DNA of 64,000 bases, from assembly GCA_017435565.1 (NCBI GenBank), contig JAFSEU010000024.1, positions 27,895-91,894 of the forward strand, in the 5' to 3' direction. Positions 45,620 to 55,210 of the stretch are shown here, in pieces. Under the pieces are notes generated by a model. The model searched no databases. It was not told the origin of the DNA and saw nothing but the letters and a program-made list of their open reading frames with translations. Both the position numbers and the translations under genes were made by a program. Position 1 is the stretch's first letter. Each line of letters begins with the position of its first letter. Source of the stretch: Oscillospiraceae bacterium (GTDB taxonomy: Bacteria; Bacillota; Clostridia; Oscillospirales; Ruminococcaceae).

Positions 45620-46384
45620 TTGGCTTATATATATGCAAGCTTTTCGCATAAGGGCGAAAGAACGAAGAATGAGGACAGCATTCTGATTCGCTCTGCAAGA
45701 ATCGGAAATGTCGATATATGTCTGGGTGTTGTATGTGACGGAGTGGGCGGACTGCGAAAGGGCGAGGTCGCTTCAAGGCTTGCCTCGGAGTTTATGTCCG
45801 ACTGGTTTGAGCGTATGGCGCTTAAAGATCGAAACGAGGTTGATTATGATTACCTCAAGAAAAGTATGATTAAGAATACTTATAAGGCAAATTCGCTGAT
45901 TGCGGATTTTGCCGAGAGGAATAATTTTCGCTGTGCCACTACCATATCAGCATTTTTTCTGTATGATGACAAATATTTTGTAATCAATGTGGGTGACAGT
46001 AGAATATATATCTACTCAAACGGTCTGCATCAGCTGACGACGGATGATTCTGCCGGAAACGGCGTTCTTACGCAATGCTTAGGCAGCAGCGGTGAAATCA
46101 CCGTGAATACGGATGAGGGCGTTCTGCGCAGCAAGCAGGCGCTGTTTATCTGCACCGACGGCTTTTATGCCGATATGGACAGCGAAGCTGTGTGTGATGT
46201 GATATGTAGCGCTACTGCGGATACGGCGGGGAATGAAATCCGCAGAATTGTGTGCAATTGTGCAAAAAACGGTGCGCAGGACAATATCACTGCAGGCTTT
46301 GTGCGATATGAAAAGAATGTCAGAGCAAAAAGTGCGACGAAAAAGCTTTTCAGCGCAATTCTTCCAACTAAAAATAAAAACTGA
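45620..46384 (+). CDS. PP2C-type serine/threonine protein phosphatase
   Basis: 254 residues. Metal-dependent phosphatase for phosphoserine and phosphothreonine proteins. Motifs: RTKNEDS, VVCDGVGGLRKGE, INVGDSRIY, LFICTDGFY and AQDNITAG give all metal-binding aspartates. No membrane segment. It starts at TTG 45620 with only a weak GGTGG site, so it may be translated by coupling to the small peptide upstream. The usual partner kinase (PrkC type) is not in the window. Confidence 0.9.
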   Translation: MAYIYASFSHKGERTKNEDSILIRSARIGNVDICLGVVCDGVGGLRKGEVASRLASEFMSDWFERMALKDRNEVDYDYLKKSMIKNTYKANSLIADFAERNNFRCATTISAFFLYDDKYFVINVGDSRIYIYSNGLHQLTTDDSAGNGVLTQCLGSSGEITVNTDEGVLRSKQALFICTDGFYADMDSEAVCDVICSATADTAGNEIRRIVCNCAKNGAQDNITAGFVRYEKNVRAKSATKKLFSAILPTKNKN

Positions 46385-46386
46385 GG

Positions 46387-46430
46387 GCTGCTTCACGGAC
46401 TTGTGCCTTGTTCGTAAGGCAGCTTATTTT
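46387..46430 (+). terminator. Terminator after the phosphatase
   Basis: A 14-bp stem with one mismatch (46387-46400 with 46410-46423) followed by TTATTTTT. It closes the operon that begins at 40999. Confidence 0.75.
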
Positions 46431-46490
46431 TAAACTTATTTTAAGCTTGAAGGGTTATAATTCAGATATAAAAAGAGGGAGTGATATGCT

Positions 46491-47165
46491 TTGAGAATTC
46501 TGATTGTTGAAGATGAGCAGCGCCTTGCCGAAGCTCTTGCTCAGATTTTATCAAAAAACAAATACACAGCCGATATTTCACTTGACGGCGAAAGCGGACT
46601 TGACAACGCGCTTTCGGGTATATACGACGCAATCATTCTTGATGTTATGCTGCCTAAATTAAGCGGATTCGAGATTTTGAGAACAATGCGTGCCGAAAGG
46701 GTGACTACGCCGGTTATGATGCTCACAGCCAAGGATGATATATCCGACAAGGTAACAGGGCTTGACCTTGGTGCCGATGATTATCTGACAAAGCCGTTTT
46801 CGACCGAAGAACTACTCGCCAGGCTGCGTGCGCTCATCAGACGGAAGAGCGACGCTGTGTGTGAAAATACGCTGTCATTCTCGGATTTGAGTCTGAATCT
46901 TGATACGTTTGAGCTTATTTGCAAAGGCAAAAGCGTAAAGCTGGGGCTGAAGGAATTTGATATTATGAAAATCCTGCTCAGCTATGGCTCAAGAGTATTG
47001 AGCAAGGAAATTCTTATTGAGAAGGTCTGGGGATACGACTCTGAGGCTGAGTACAATAACGTTGAGGTTTATATATCGTTTTTGCGCAAAAAGCTTATGC
47101 ATCTCAAATCGGGAGTGAGCATTAAAACGATAAGGGGCGTAGGCTACAGCCTCGAAGCGCAATAA
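46491..47165 (+). CDS. OmpR-family response regulator
   Basis: 224 residues. Receiver domain with Asp51 in LDVMLP, acidic pair at 7-8 (VEDE) and Lys in LTKPF; C-terminal winged helix (LGLKEFDIMKILL, YISFLRKKL, IRGVGYSLE). It starts at TTG 46491 under GAGGGAG. A two-codon frame ATG-CTT-TGA (46486-46494) overlaps this start in another frame. A TATAAT at 46456-46461 suggests a promoter, though no good -35 is present. Its sensor kinase is next. Confidence 0.95.
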   Translation: MRILIVEDEQRLAEALAQILSKNKYTADISLDGESGLDNALSGIYDAIILDVMLPKLSGFEILRTMRAERVTTPVMMLTAKDDISDKVTGLDLGADDYLTKPFSTEELLARLRALIRRKSDAVCENTLSFSDLSLNLDTFELICKGKSVKLGLKEFDIMKILLSYGSRVLSKEILIEKVWGYDSEAEYNNVEVYISFLRKKLMHLKSGVSIKTIRGVGYSLEAQ

Positions 47166-47194
47166 TAGATTTTTGCATAAAGGAGGAAAATCCG

Positions 47195-48460
47195 TTGATA
47201 AAAAAACTCAGAATAAGATTTGTGTTTATCATAATGCTGATAATGACTGTATTCATTCTGACCATTGTCGGAGCGATATTCTTCCTTATGAGAACCTCTG
47301 AAATAAAGCAGTCGTATGATATCATGGAGGCGACTCTTTCGCTGGGAAATGTTGATGTGCCGAACAACAGCCCTGATTCGCAGCCGCCGGAAAACAACGA
47401 CACCAAGTTCGGTCTTATCGACGATAATAATATGTACCGCAACTGCATTCTTATAAGCGTTGACTGGCACAAGAATTTTACGGCACAGTATCAGATGAAC
47501 GAGCCTGTTACTCTTGACGATTTGAAGGAAGCCTGCAATGATATCCTTGATTCGGAGGATGACGACGGGATTGTGCTTGTCGGAGATGTCGAATACAGGT
47601 ATCTGCGTGAAGTGAAGAACGATTATCGTACAAATATCGTTCTTCTTGACAGAACGATTGAAAAAAATACGCTTAACCGACTGCTTGTGATTCTTCTGTC
47701 AATTTCGGGCACGAGTATTCTGATTGTTCTGATTATAAGCATATCGCTGGCTCGCTGGGCTACAAACCCGATAAAAGAAGCGTGGGAAAAGCAGAAGCGT
47801 TTTGTCGCTGATGCAAGCCATGAGCTGAAAACGCCGCTGACGGTAATTGAGGCGAATATGGATGTCGTGCAGTCAAATCCCGAATCGACCATAGCTTCGC
47901 AGGAAAAATGGCTTGATTATATCCGTACGGAAACAGAGCGTATGTCCAAGCTTGTGTACAGCCTGCTGTATATCGCCAAAACCGATTCGGGCGAAGAAAA
48001 GGCTGTTATGAAAAAGTTTAACATAAGCGAAACCGTTGTCGGGGTCTGCCTTGTGTTTGAATCGCTTGTGTTTGAAAAGGGCAGAACGCTTGAAACCGCA
48101 ATTGCTTCTGATTTGATAATTAACGGTGATGAGGACAAAATCAAGCAGCTTGTGACAATTCTTGTTGATAACGCACTCAAGCATTCTGACGAAAAAGGCA
48201 GACTTTATGTAACGCTTGACCCTGACGAGAAAAAAGGCAGAGTACGACTTATTGTTGCAAATACGGGTGAGGCCATTCCACATGATGCTCAGGAAAAGGT
48301 TTTTGAGCGTTTTTACAGGGTTGACAAATCAAGAGCACGGAATACAGGCGGCAGTGGTCTTGGGCTTTCAATCGCCAAAGGCATTGTCGATGAACACGGC
48401 GGAAAGATTGATGTTTACAGCTCCGATGATGAGCTGACGAGGTTTGTTGTGATATTATAA
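47195..48460 (+). CDS. Sensor histidine kinase
   Basis: 421 residues. Membrane span near 9-30, an extracellular sensor of about 140 acidic residues, second span near 170-190, then the kinase: H-box ASHELKTPLTVIE (His209), N-box DNALKHS, and G-boxes GGSGLGLSIAKGIV. It starts at TTG 47195, eight bases after AGGAGG. Partner of the response regulator 29 bases upstream. The signal is unknown. Confidence 0.95.
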   Translation: MIKKLRIRFVFIIMLIMTVFILTIVGAIFFLMRTSEIKQSYDIMEATLSLGNVDVPNNSPDSQPPENNDTKFGLIDDNNMYRNCILISVDWHKNFTAQYQMNEPVTLDDLKEACNDILDSEDDDGIVLVGDVEYRYLREVKNDYRTNIVLLDRTIEKNTLNRLLVILLSISGTSILIVLIISISLARWATNPIKEAWEKQKRFVADASHELKTPLTVIEANMDVVQSNPESTIASQEKWLDYIRTETERMSKLVYSLLYIAKTDSGEEKAVMKKFNISETVVGVCLVFESLVFEKGRTLETAIASDLIINGDEDKIKQLVTILVDNALKHSDEKGRLYVTLDPDEKKGRVRLIVANTGEAIPHDAQEKVFERFYRVDKSRARNTGGSGLGLSIAKGIVDEHGGKIDVYSSDDELTRFVVIL

Positions 48461-48463
48461 ACA

Positions 48464-48778
48464 ATGATGAAAGAGAATGATATGGAACAAAATATAGATT
48501 TTTCTGCGGTGACTGCCTGCGGTGAGAGCTGCGTGAAATGCAAAAAGAAAACAGAAGGTCTGTGCAAGGGATGTATTGAAACAGACGGATATATTCCCGA
48601 ATGGGCGGAATCGGGCAGGTGTAAAGTGCACGCCTGCACACGGATGCACGGTGTTCGGTTTTGCGGCTTGTGCGCAGAATTTCCGTGTGCCCAGTTGACT
48701 GAAGTTATACATTGGAACCCTGATATTACAGACCATATGAAAAAGCTTGCGCAGATGTATCGCAAACAGAGTGAGTGA
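48464..48778 (+). CDS. Cysteine-rich DUF3795 protein
   Basis: 104 residues. Rich in paired cysteines: CGESCVKCKKK, CKGC, and CGLCAEFPC, the DUF3795 pattern, probably binding zinc or another metal. Function unknown. Start uncertain: ATG 48464 is three bases after the kinase stop with no clear ribosome site; an internal ATG at 48482 would begin just before the conserved part. Followed by a strong terminator. Confidence 0.8.
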   Translation: MMKENDMEQNIDFSAVTACGESCVKCKKKTEGLCKGCIETDGYIPEWAESGRCKVHACTRMHGVRFCGLCAEFPCAQLTEVIHWNPDITDHMKKLAQMYRKQSE

Positions 48779-48799
48779 TAATATTCAATAACAAAAAAT

Positions 48800-48824
48800 A
48801 AACCCGGGAATTGTTCCCGGGTTT
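48800..48824. terminator. Bidirectional terminator
   Basis: AAACCCGGGAA and TTCCCGGGTTT form a perfect 11-bp stem with a TTG loop. It lies between convergent DUF3795 and rfbC genes. Confidence 0.88.
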
Positions 48825-48843
48825 TGTATTTTCAAACTGAAAA

Positions 48844-49407
48844 TTAAATATCAAACGCAAATCCCAAATCTTTAAATGTGGGATTTTTCTTGTCCTTTTC
48901 GCTAAGCTTGATTTCTTCAATACCCTCAAGTGGCCAGTTGATTCCGATTTCAGGGTCATTCCACATCAGCCCGCCCTCGTCTGTAGGGTCATAAAGTCTT
49001 GTGCACTTGTAAACAAAGGTTGCTCCTTCGGATGTGACCAGAAAGCCGTGTGCAAAGCCTTCGGGAACATAGAACTGCTTTTTGTTTTCGGCGCTCAATG
49101 TCACGCCATACCACTTGCCATAGGTTTTGCTGTTTTTGCGCAAATCCACAGCAACATCAAAAACCTCGCCCTCAATAACTCTCACAAGCTTGCCCTGCGG
49201 ATTGTTTTTCTGAAAATGAAGACCACGCAGAACGCCCTTAGACGAGCACGATTCATTATCCTGAACAAACTTCACATCAACACCGCCTGCGGCAAATTCA
49301 CTCTGCTGATAGGTTTCCATAAAATATCCTCTGCTGTCACCGAACACAGTCGGTTCAATAACATAAAGCCCGTCAATGCCTGTTTCAATAAAATTAAACT
49401 TTCCCAT
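48844..49407 (-). CDS. rfbC: dTDP-4-dehydrorhamnose 3,5-epimerase
   Basis: 187 residues. Third step of dTDP-L-rhamnose synthesis. GVLRGLHFQKNNPQGKLVRV and YVPEGFAHGFLV hold the active-site histidine and surrounding cupin signature. AAAGGA precedes ATG 49407. Downstream of rfbD in a three-gene minus-strand unit. The first two pathway genes (rfbA, rfbB) are not in this window. Confidence 0.95.
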   Translation of the reverse strand: MGKFNFIETGIDGLYVIEPTVFGDSRGYFMETYQQSEFAAGGVDVKFVQDNESCSSKGVLRGLHFQKNNPQGKLVRVIEGEVFDVAVDLRKNSKTYGKWYGVTLSAENKKQFYVPEGFAHGFLVTSEGATFVYKCTRLYDPTDEGGLMWNDPEIGINWPLEGIEEIKLSEKDKKNPTFKDLGFAFDI

Positions 49408-49445
49408 AATTATTTCGTCCTTTATCTGTTTTGTATTTTTTATGC

Positions 49446-50333
49446 TTAGTCAATTCCGTTTGCGATGATTTTTACAATTCCGGTGCGCAAAGCATCCTTC
49501 CAGTCACGCATTTTATCAAGCCCGATGCAGCGAAGCGACGCATTGTCAAGAGATGAATACGCAGGGCGCTTTGCCGGTGTGGGATATTCATCGGTTGTGC
49601 AGGGGTTCACAGTGCAGTTTACACCTGCAAGATCAATAATTTCGCAGGCGAAATCATACCATGTGCATTCGCCGTTGCCTGTGCAGTGATAAACGCCGTA
49701 TTCCTGAGTTAAAACAAGCTTTAAAATGTGATAAGCCAGATCGTTTGCGTTTGTGGGGTTGCCTCGCTGATCGTTGACAACCTTGAGTGCGCCGAGCTTT
49801 CTGCCGTTGCGGATAATGCTTCTTACAAAGTTGTTGCCAACGCTGCCATAAAGCCAGGATGTGCGCACGATGAAATACTTTGTGCAAAAGTCCTTTACAT
49901 AGCATTCGCCAAGATGCTTTGAATGACCGTAAACACTCTGCGGAGCGCAGATATCCCATTCGACATAGGGTCTGGTGCCGTTGCCTTCAAAAACATAATC
50001 GGTTGAAACGTGCAGGAATTTAGCACCGATTTTTTCTGCCGCAATTGCAAGATTGCGAGGACCCATTGCATTGACCTTCATTGCGGTATCAATGTTTGTT
50101 TCGCAGCCGTTTACATCGGTATATGCCGCACAGTTGATGATTGCGTCATAGTTACCGATTCCGACAAATTCGATGACCTTTTCAAGGTCTGAAATATCAA
50201 GCTCTGCAACATCGATATAATCGGCATAAAAATCCTCTGTATCAATCTCACCGATTTCAGAAACGCCTGTAGAAATAATCGAGCGAAGCTCGTTTCCGAG
50301 CTGGCCGTTTGCGCCTGTAATAAGAAGCTTCAT
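49446..50333 (-). CDS. rfbD: dTDP-4-dehydrorhamnose reductase
   Basis: 295 residues. Final step to dTDP-L-rhamnose, NAD(P)H-dependent. Rossmann motif GANGQLGNEL at the start, and VSTDYVFEG and SVYGHSKHLGE with the catalytic Tyr and Lys of the short-chain dehydrogenase fold. GGAGAG precedes ATG 50333. Between a glycosyltransferase and rfbC. Confidence 0.95.
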   Translation of the reverse strand: MKLLITGANGQLGNELRSIISTGVSEIGEIDTEDFYADYIDVAELDISDLEKVIEFVGIGNYDAIINCAAYTDVNGCETNIDTAMKVNAMGPRNLAIAAEKIGAKFLHVSTDYVFEGNGTRPYVEWDICAPQSVYGHSKHLGECYVKDFCTKYFIVRTSWLYGSVGNNFVRSIIRNGRKLGALKVVNDQRGNPTNANDLAYHILKLVLTQEYGVYHCTGNGECTWYDFACEIIDLAGVNCTVNPCTTDEYPTPAKRPAYSSLDNASLRCIGLDKMRDWKDALRTGIVKIIANGID

Positions 50334-50364
50334 AAAAAATTCTCTCCTTTATATTTTATATCAA

Positions 50365-51300
50365 TCAGCAGAAAATCAATTGTCCTAAAAGAGAAACAAA
50401 ATTCTGCTTTTTATAATCATATTTAATTATTGTGTGAATTTTTGCAAATTTATTCTGCGCAGGAATTGTAACAAACTTTTTTATCGTATCAAGCGCATCG
50501 CTGTCGGCAGTGTCTTTCAATGCGGTGTACAGTGTTGCCGCCTGAATATAGGTTGCATTAAGCCTGCCTGAGGTTTTGCGCTGCTTTAAGCATTTTATTA
50601 TATACTTAGGGCTTTTTGTGTTTACAGCGCCCAGCTCATTGTTGCCATGCTGGCGATAAAGCATAGTGGGCTTATCTACAAATCCAACCTTGCCGCACGA
50701 CGACGCCAAAAGCCCCAGCCACCAGTCGTGCATTAAAATTCCGCTTTCAAGTTCTGTGGGGAAGGTATCAACACACAATTGCCTGAGCGCTTTATTTATC
50801 ATAACTGTGCAGCCTGTAATGTTGTTCTGTGCAAGCAATCGCGAAAGAGAACGTGCGCGCTTGTCGAGCCCCTGAAATTCAAAAAAAGACTGCGCGGTTT
50901 TGTTTAACTTCTTGTCAGCAACGCTCAAATCGGTGTGTACAAGCAAAGGCATCTGTGCGCCAAGTTTTTTTTCCATCTGTTTCATTCTTTTTAAAGTAAG
51001 CGAAATTTTGTTTTCCAGCCAGAAATCATCGTGGTCGCAGAACATTGCATATTCGCTTTCGGAGAGCTTTATCAGCTCAAAGAAATTTGCTTTGGCACTG
51101 CCGGAATTTTCGGCGCACACAAGCGTGATTTTGTCGGGGTGCTGTTTCATAATATCGCATATAATCTGCACGCTTTTGTCTGTCGAACCGTCATCTCTTA
51201 TAATCAGATGCCAGTCGGAGCAATCTTGCGCCAGAATGGATTCAATCTGCTTTTTAACATATTTTTCGCCGTTGAAAACGGCCATCAGTATATCAATCAT
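50365..51300 (-). CDS. GT2 family glycosyltransferase, probable rhamnosyltransferase
   Basis: 311 residues. The GT-A fold is shown by MAVFNGEKYVKKQIESIL, RDDGSTDKS and FCDHDDFW, where the aspartates bind the nucleotide sugar. No membrane span. The dTDP-rhamnose genes directly downstream suggest rhamnose as donor sugar and a cell-wall polysaccharide as product (inference from context). The ribosome site is weak. Promoter at 51360-51388. Confidence 0.88.
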   Translation of the reverse strand: MIDILMAVFNGEKYVKKQIESILAQDCSDWHLIIRDDGSTDKSVQIICDIMKQHPDKITLVCAENSGSAKANFFELIKLSESEYAMFCDHDDFWLENKISLTLKRMKQMEKKLGAQMPLLVHTDLSVADKKLNKTAQSFFEFQGLDKRARSLSRLLAQNNITGCTVMINKALRQLCVDTFPTELESGILMHDWWLGLLASSCGKVGFVDKPTMLYRQHGNNELGAVNTKSPKYIIKCLKQRKTSGRLNATYIQAATLYTALKDTADSDALDTIKKFVTIPAQNKFAKIHTIIKYDYKKQNFVSLLGQLIFC

Positions 51301-51359
51301 AAAATCAAGCCTTTAAAATTTAAAAAATGATATTTCGTCAGGGTATATACTTACAACAA

Positions 51360-51388
51360 ATTTTACCACAAAAACGCTTGTGTGTCAA
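51360..51388 (-). promoter_or_regulatory. Promoter of the glycosyltransferase-rfbD-rfbC operon
   Basis: On the minus strand TTGACA and TAAAAT are 17 bases apart, about 55 bases ahead of the first ATG. Confidence 0.8.
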
Positions 51389-51457
51389 GAAAACAGCAAC
51401 AGGCGGCATATTTAAAAAAATAATCGCTGAAATTCTAAAAAAATTGATATATAACAC

Positions 51458-51486
51458 TTTACAAATACGAAAATATGTGATAAAAT
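51458..51486 (+). promoter_or_regulatory. Promoter of the pyruvate:ferredoxin oxidoreductase gene
   Basis: TTTACA and TAAAAT are 17 bases apart, with TGA before the -10 (extended -10). Confidence 0.72.
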
Positions 51487-51559
51487 CAATAGTTAGGATA
51501 TGCCTTTTAACTTTGTTTATAAATTAACAATCAGGCATACAATCTAAGGAGGAAAAAAT

Positions 51560-54500
51560 ATGGCAAGAAAAATGAAAACTATGGACGGCAACAATGCTGC
51601 CGCATGGGCGTCATACCCCTTCACAGAGGTTGCTGCTATTTACCCCATCACACCTTCGTCGGTAATGGCAGAAGTTACTGATGCCTGGTCAGCAAAGGGC
51701 CAGACCAACATTTTCGACCAGCCTGTAAAGGTTGTTGAAATGCAGTCCGAAGCAGGTGCTTCAGGTACAGTTCACGGTTCACTCGCAGCAGGCGCACTTA
51801 CAACAACTTATACAGCTTCACAGGGTCTTCTTCTGATGATCCCCAATATGTACAAGATTGCAGGTGAGCTTCTTCCCTGCGTAATTCATGTATCCGCACG
51901 TTGCGTAGCATCACACGCACTCAACATCTTCGGCGATCATTCCGACGTGTATGCTTGCCGTCAGACAGGTTTTGCAATGCTTTGCTCATCCAACCCCCAG
52001 GAAGTTATGGACCTCGGTACAGTTGCACATCTTTCCACAATCAAGGGCAGAGTTCCCTTCCTTCACTTCTTTGACGGTTTCAGAACCTCTCACGAGATTC
52101 AGAAAATCGAAGTTTGGGACAAGGAAACAGTTGCTTCCATGGTAGATCAGGATGCAATTGCTGCATTCAGAAACAGAGCTATCAATCCTGAAAACCCCGT
52201 TCTCAGAGGTACAGCTCAGAACCCTGATATCTTCTTCCAGGCAAGAGAAGCTTGCAACAAGTATTATGATGCAATTCCTTCAATTGTTGAAGAATATATG
52301 GGCAAGGTTAATGAAAAACTCGGCACAAATTACCAGCTCTTCAACTACTATGGCGCTCCCGATGCAACACACGTTATCGTTGCAATGGGTTCTGTAAATG
52401 ATACAATTGAGGAAACAATCGATTACCTCAACTCCACAATGGGCACAAAGCTTGGTCTTGTTAAGGTAAGACTTTACAGACCTTTCTGCGCAGACAAGCT
52501 CGTTGCTGCACTTCCCGAAACAGTAACTCAGATTTCTGTTCTTGACAGAACAAAGGAACCCGGTGCAATCGGCGAACCTCTCTATCTTGACGTTGTTGCT
52601 GCTCTCAAGGGAACAAAGTTTGAAAACGTACCTGTATCTTCCGGCAGATACGGTCTTGGTTCAAAGGATACAACTCCTGCTCAGATCAAGGCTGTTTACT
52701 GGAACGACAAGTACTTCAAGGGTGAAGACTACAAGCCCAGATTCACAATCGGTATCGAAGATGACGTTACAAACCTCTCACTTCCTATCGAAGAAAAGGT
52801 TGACAGCGCACCCGCAGGCACAACAGCTTGCAAGTTCTGGGGCCTCGGTTCCGACGGTACTGTTGGTGCTAACAAGAACTCCATCAAGATCATCGGCGAC
52901 CACACAGATATGTATGCTCAGGCTTACTTTGCATATGACTCAAAGAAGTCCGGCGGTGTAACCGTTTCTCACTTGCGTTTCGGTAAGACACCTATCAAGT
53001 CCACATATCTTGTAAATATGGCTGACTTTGTTGCTTGTCACAACCAGTCCTATATCACAAAGTATGATATGGTAAGCGACATCAAGCCCGGCGGTATCTT
53101 CCTTCTCAACACACAGTGGAACAAGGATGAGCTCGAAGCTAACCTTCCCGGTCAGGTTAAGAAGTATATCGCTAAGAATGATATCAAGTTCTATACAATC
53201 GATGGCGTTAAGCTCGGTAAGGAAACAGGCATGGGCAACAGAATCAACACAATTCTCCAGTCTGCATTCTTCTATCTTGCTGATATCATTCCCTTCGAAG
53301 ATGCTCTTAAGTATATGAAGGACGCAGCTACTGCTTCCTACAGCAAGAAGGGTGAAGATGTAGTTAAAAAGAACCACGATGCTATCGACGCAGGTTACAA
53401 GAATATTGTTGAAGTTAAGGTTCCCAAGTCATGGGCAAGAGCTAAGGATAGCGCTATGGGCATGGCTAAGGTTACCTGCGACAACAAGAAGCTTGAAGCT
53501 TATGTAAACAACATCCAGATTCCCTGCAATGCTCAGAATGGTGACTCTCTCCCCGTATCCACATTCGTTGATATGGCAGACGGTACATTCCCCCAGGGTT
53601 CTGCTGCATTTGAAAAGCGCGGTATCGCTGTTGATGTTCCCGCTTGGAACTCTGCAAACTGTATCCAGTGTAACTTCTGCTCCTACGTTTGTCCTCACGC
53701 TGTAATCCGTCCTATCGCTATGACAGATAAGGAACTCAAGAAGGCTCCTTCAAGCGTTCAGGAAAGAGCAGTTGATCTTACAGGTATGCCCGGATACAAG
53801 CTTGTTATGACAATGTCCGCACTTGACTGTACAGGTTGCGGCTCTTGTGCAAACGTATGTCCCGGCAAGAAGGGTGCTAAGGCTCTCACAATGGTACCTC
53901 TTGATACTCAGCTTGCTGAGCAGGAAGTTTACGATTACTGCCAGACTCTTGACATCAAGGAAGAAGTTATCGAGAAGTTTGAAAAGCAGGCTGTTAAGGC
54001 TTCACAGTTCCGTCAGCCTATGCTCGAATTCTCCGGTGCTTGCGCAGGCTGTGGTGAAACACCCTATGCTAAGCTTATAACACAGCTCTTCGGCGACAGA
54101 ATGTATATTGCTAACGCTACAGGCTGTTCTTCAATCTGGGGCGGTTCCGCACCTTCAACACCTTACTGCACAAACAAGGAAGGCAAGGGTCCTGCCTGGG
54201 CTAACTCCCTCTTTGAAGATAACGCTGAATACGGTCTTGGTATGCACATCGCTCAGAAGACTATCAGAGAAAGAGCAATCGCTCTTATCAAGCAGCTTAA
54301 GGAAACAGCTAAGAAGAAGAACGTTATCGAAGCTATCGACAACTATCTTGCAACTGTTGATGACGGTGAGGCTAATACTCCCGCAACATATGCACTTATC
54401 TCTGCTCTCGAAAAGAGTGGCTACAAGGCTGCAGATGAGATTCTCAAGTATAAGGATTATCTGCGCAAGAAGTCCGTTTGGATCTTCGGTGGCGACGGTT

Positions 54501-55129
54501 GGGCATATGATATCGGTTTCTCCGGTCTTGACCATGCAATCGCTTCCGGCGAAAATGTAAACATCTTTGTATTTGATACAGAAGTTTACTCCAACACAGG
54601 CGGTCAGTCTTCCAAGTCCACACCTATCGGCGCAATCGCTCAGTTTGCTGCTGCAGGTAAGGAAGTTAAGAAGAAGGATCTTGCAGGTATCGCAATGAGC
54701 TATGGCTACGTTTATGTTGCACACATCGCTATGGGTGCTGATATGAACCAGTGTATCAAGGCTATCAAGGAAGCTGAAGCATACAACGGACCTTCCCTTA
54801 TCATCGGTTATGCTCCTTGTATCAACCACGGTATCAAGATGGCTCTCGCTCAGACAGAAGAAAAGCGTGCTGTTGAAGCAGGCTACTGGAACCTCTTCAG
54901 ATTCAATCCTACTCTCAAGGCAGAAGGAAAGAATCCCTTCACTCTCGATTCCAAGGCTCCCAAGGCTGATTATAAGGAATTCATCATGGGTGAGGTTCGT
55001 TACAATTCTCTCGCTCGTTCCAACCCTGCAAGAGCAGGAGAACTCTTCGCTAAGGCAGAAGCTGCTGCTAAGGATAGATATGATTACCTTTGCAGATATG
55101 CTAAGATGTACGAAACAGAAGAAAAGTAA
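51560..55129 (+). CDS. nifJ: Pyruvate:ferredoxin oxidoreductase, single-chain
   Basis: 1189 residues, standard for the fused enzyme. Converts pyruvate and CoA to acetyl-CoA and CO2, reducing ferredoxin; the main pyruvate route in anaerobic clostridia. In order: YPITPSSVMAE (domain I), a ferredoxin-like domain with CIQCNFCSYVCP near residue 700 and CTGCGSCANVCP near 757, then CAGCGETPY and GGDGWAYDIGFSGLDH (thiamine diphosphate site). AAGGAGG precedes ATG 51560. Codon choice resembles the ribosomal genes, pointing to high expression. Single-gene unit with its own terminator. Confidence 0.97.
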   Translation: MARKMKTMDGNNAAAWASYPFTEVAAIYPITPSSVMAEVTDAWSAKGQTNIFDQPVKVVEMQSEAGASGTVHGSLAAGALTTTYTASQGLLLMIPNMYKIAGELLPCVIHVSARCVASHALNIFGDHSDVYACRQTGFAMLCSSNPQEVMDLGTVAHLSTIKGRVPFLHFFDGFRTSHEIQKIEVWDKETVASMVDQDAIAAFRNRAINPENPVLRGTAQNPDIFFQAREACNKYYDAIPSIVEEYMGKVNEKLGTNYQLFNYYGAPDATHVIVAMGSVNDTIEETIDYLNSTMGTKLGLVKVRLYRPFCADKLVAALPETVTQISVLDRTKEPGAIGEPLYLDVVAALKGTKFENVPVSSGRYGLGSKDTTPAQIKAVYWNDKYFKGEDYKPRFTIGIEDDVTNLSLPIEEKVDSAPAGTTACKFWGLGSDGTVGANKNSIKIIGDHTDMYAQAYFAYDSKKSGGVTVSHLRFGKTPIKSTYLVNMADFVACHNQSYITKYDMVSDIKPGGIFLLNTQWNKDELEANLPGQVKKYIAKNDIKFYTIDGVKLGKETGMGNRINTILQSAFFYLADIIPFEDALKYMKDAATASYSKKGEDVVKKNHDAIDAGYKNIVEVKVPKSWARAKDSAMGMAKVTCDNKKLEAYVNNIQIPCNAQNGDSLPVSTFVDMADGTFPQGSAAFEKRGIAVDVPAWNSANCIQCNFCSYVCPHAVIRPIAMTDKELKKAPSSVQERAVDLTGMPGYKLVMTMSALDCTGCGSCANVCPGKKGAKALTMVPLDTQLAEQEVYDYCQTLDIKEEVIEKFEKQAVKASQFRQPMLEFSGACAGCGETPYAKLITQLFGDRMYIANATGCSSIWGGSAPSTPYCTNKEGKGPAWANSLFEDNAEYGLGMHIAQKTIRERAIALIKQLKETAKKKNVIEAIDNYLATVDDGEANTPATYALISALEKSGYKAADEILKYKDYLRKKSVWIFGGDGWAYDIGFSGLDHAIASGENVNIFVFDTEVYSNTGGQSSKSTPIGAIAQFAAAGKEVKKKDLAGIAMSYGYVYVAHIAMGADMNQCIKAIKEAEAYNGPSLIIGYAPCINHGIKMALAQTEEKRAVEAGYWNLFRFNPTLKAEGKNPFTLDSKAPKADYKEFIMGEVRYNSLARSNPARAGELFAKAEAAAKDRYDYLCRYAKMYETEEK

Positions 55130-55159
55130 TTTCAACTTCTAAAATTTATCAATAACTAT

Positions 55160-55191
55160 AATGGCAGAAGGCTTTAATGCTTTCTGCCATT
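55160..55191 (+). terminator. Terminator after nifJ
   Basis: A 13-bp stem AATGGCAGAAGGC with GCTTTCTGCCATT, loop TTTAAT, then TATTTTTT. Confidence 0.88.
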
Positions 55192-55210
55192 TATTTTTTG
55201 GTGCATTGTG

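Noticed and set aside
54155..55135. A 326-codon minus-strand frame opposite the end of nifJ
   Set aside because: Arises from the strong codon bias of nifJ; no ribosome site or promoter.
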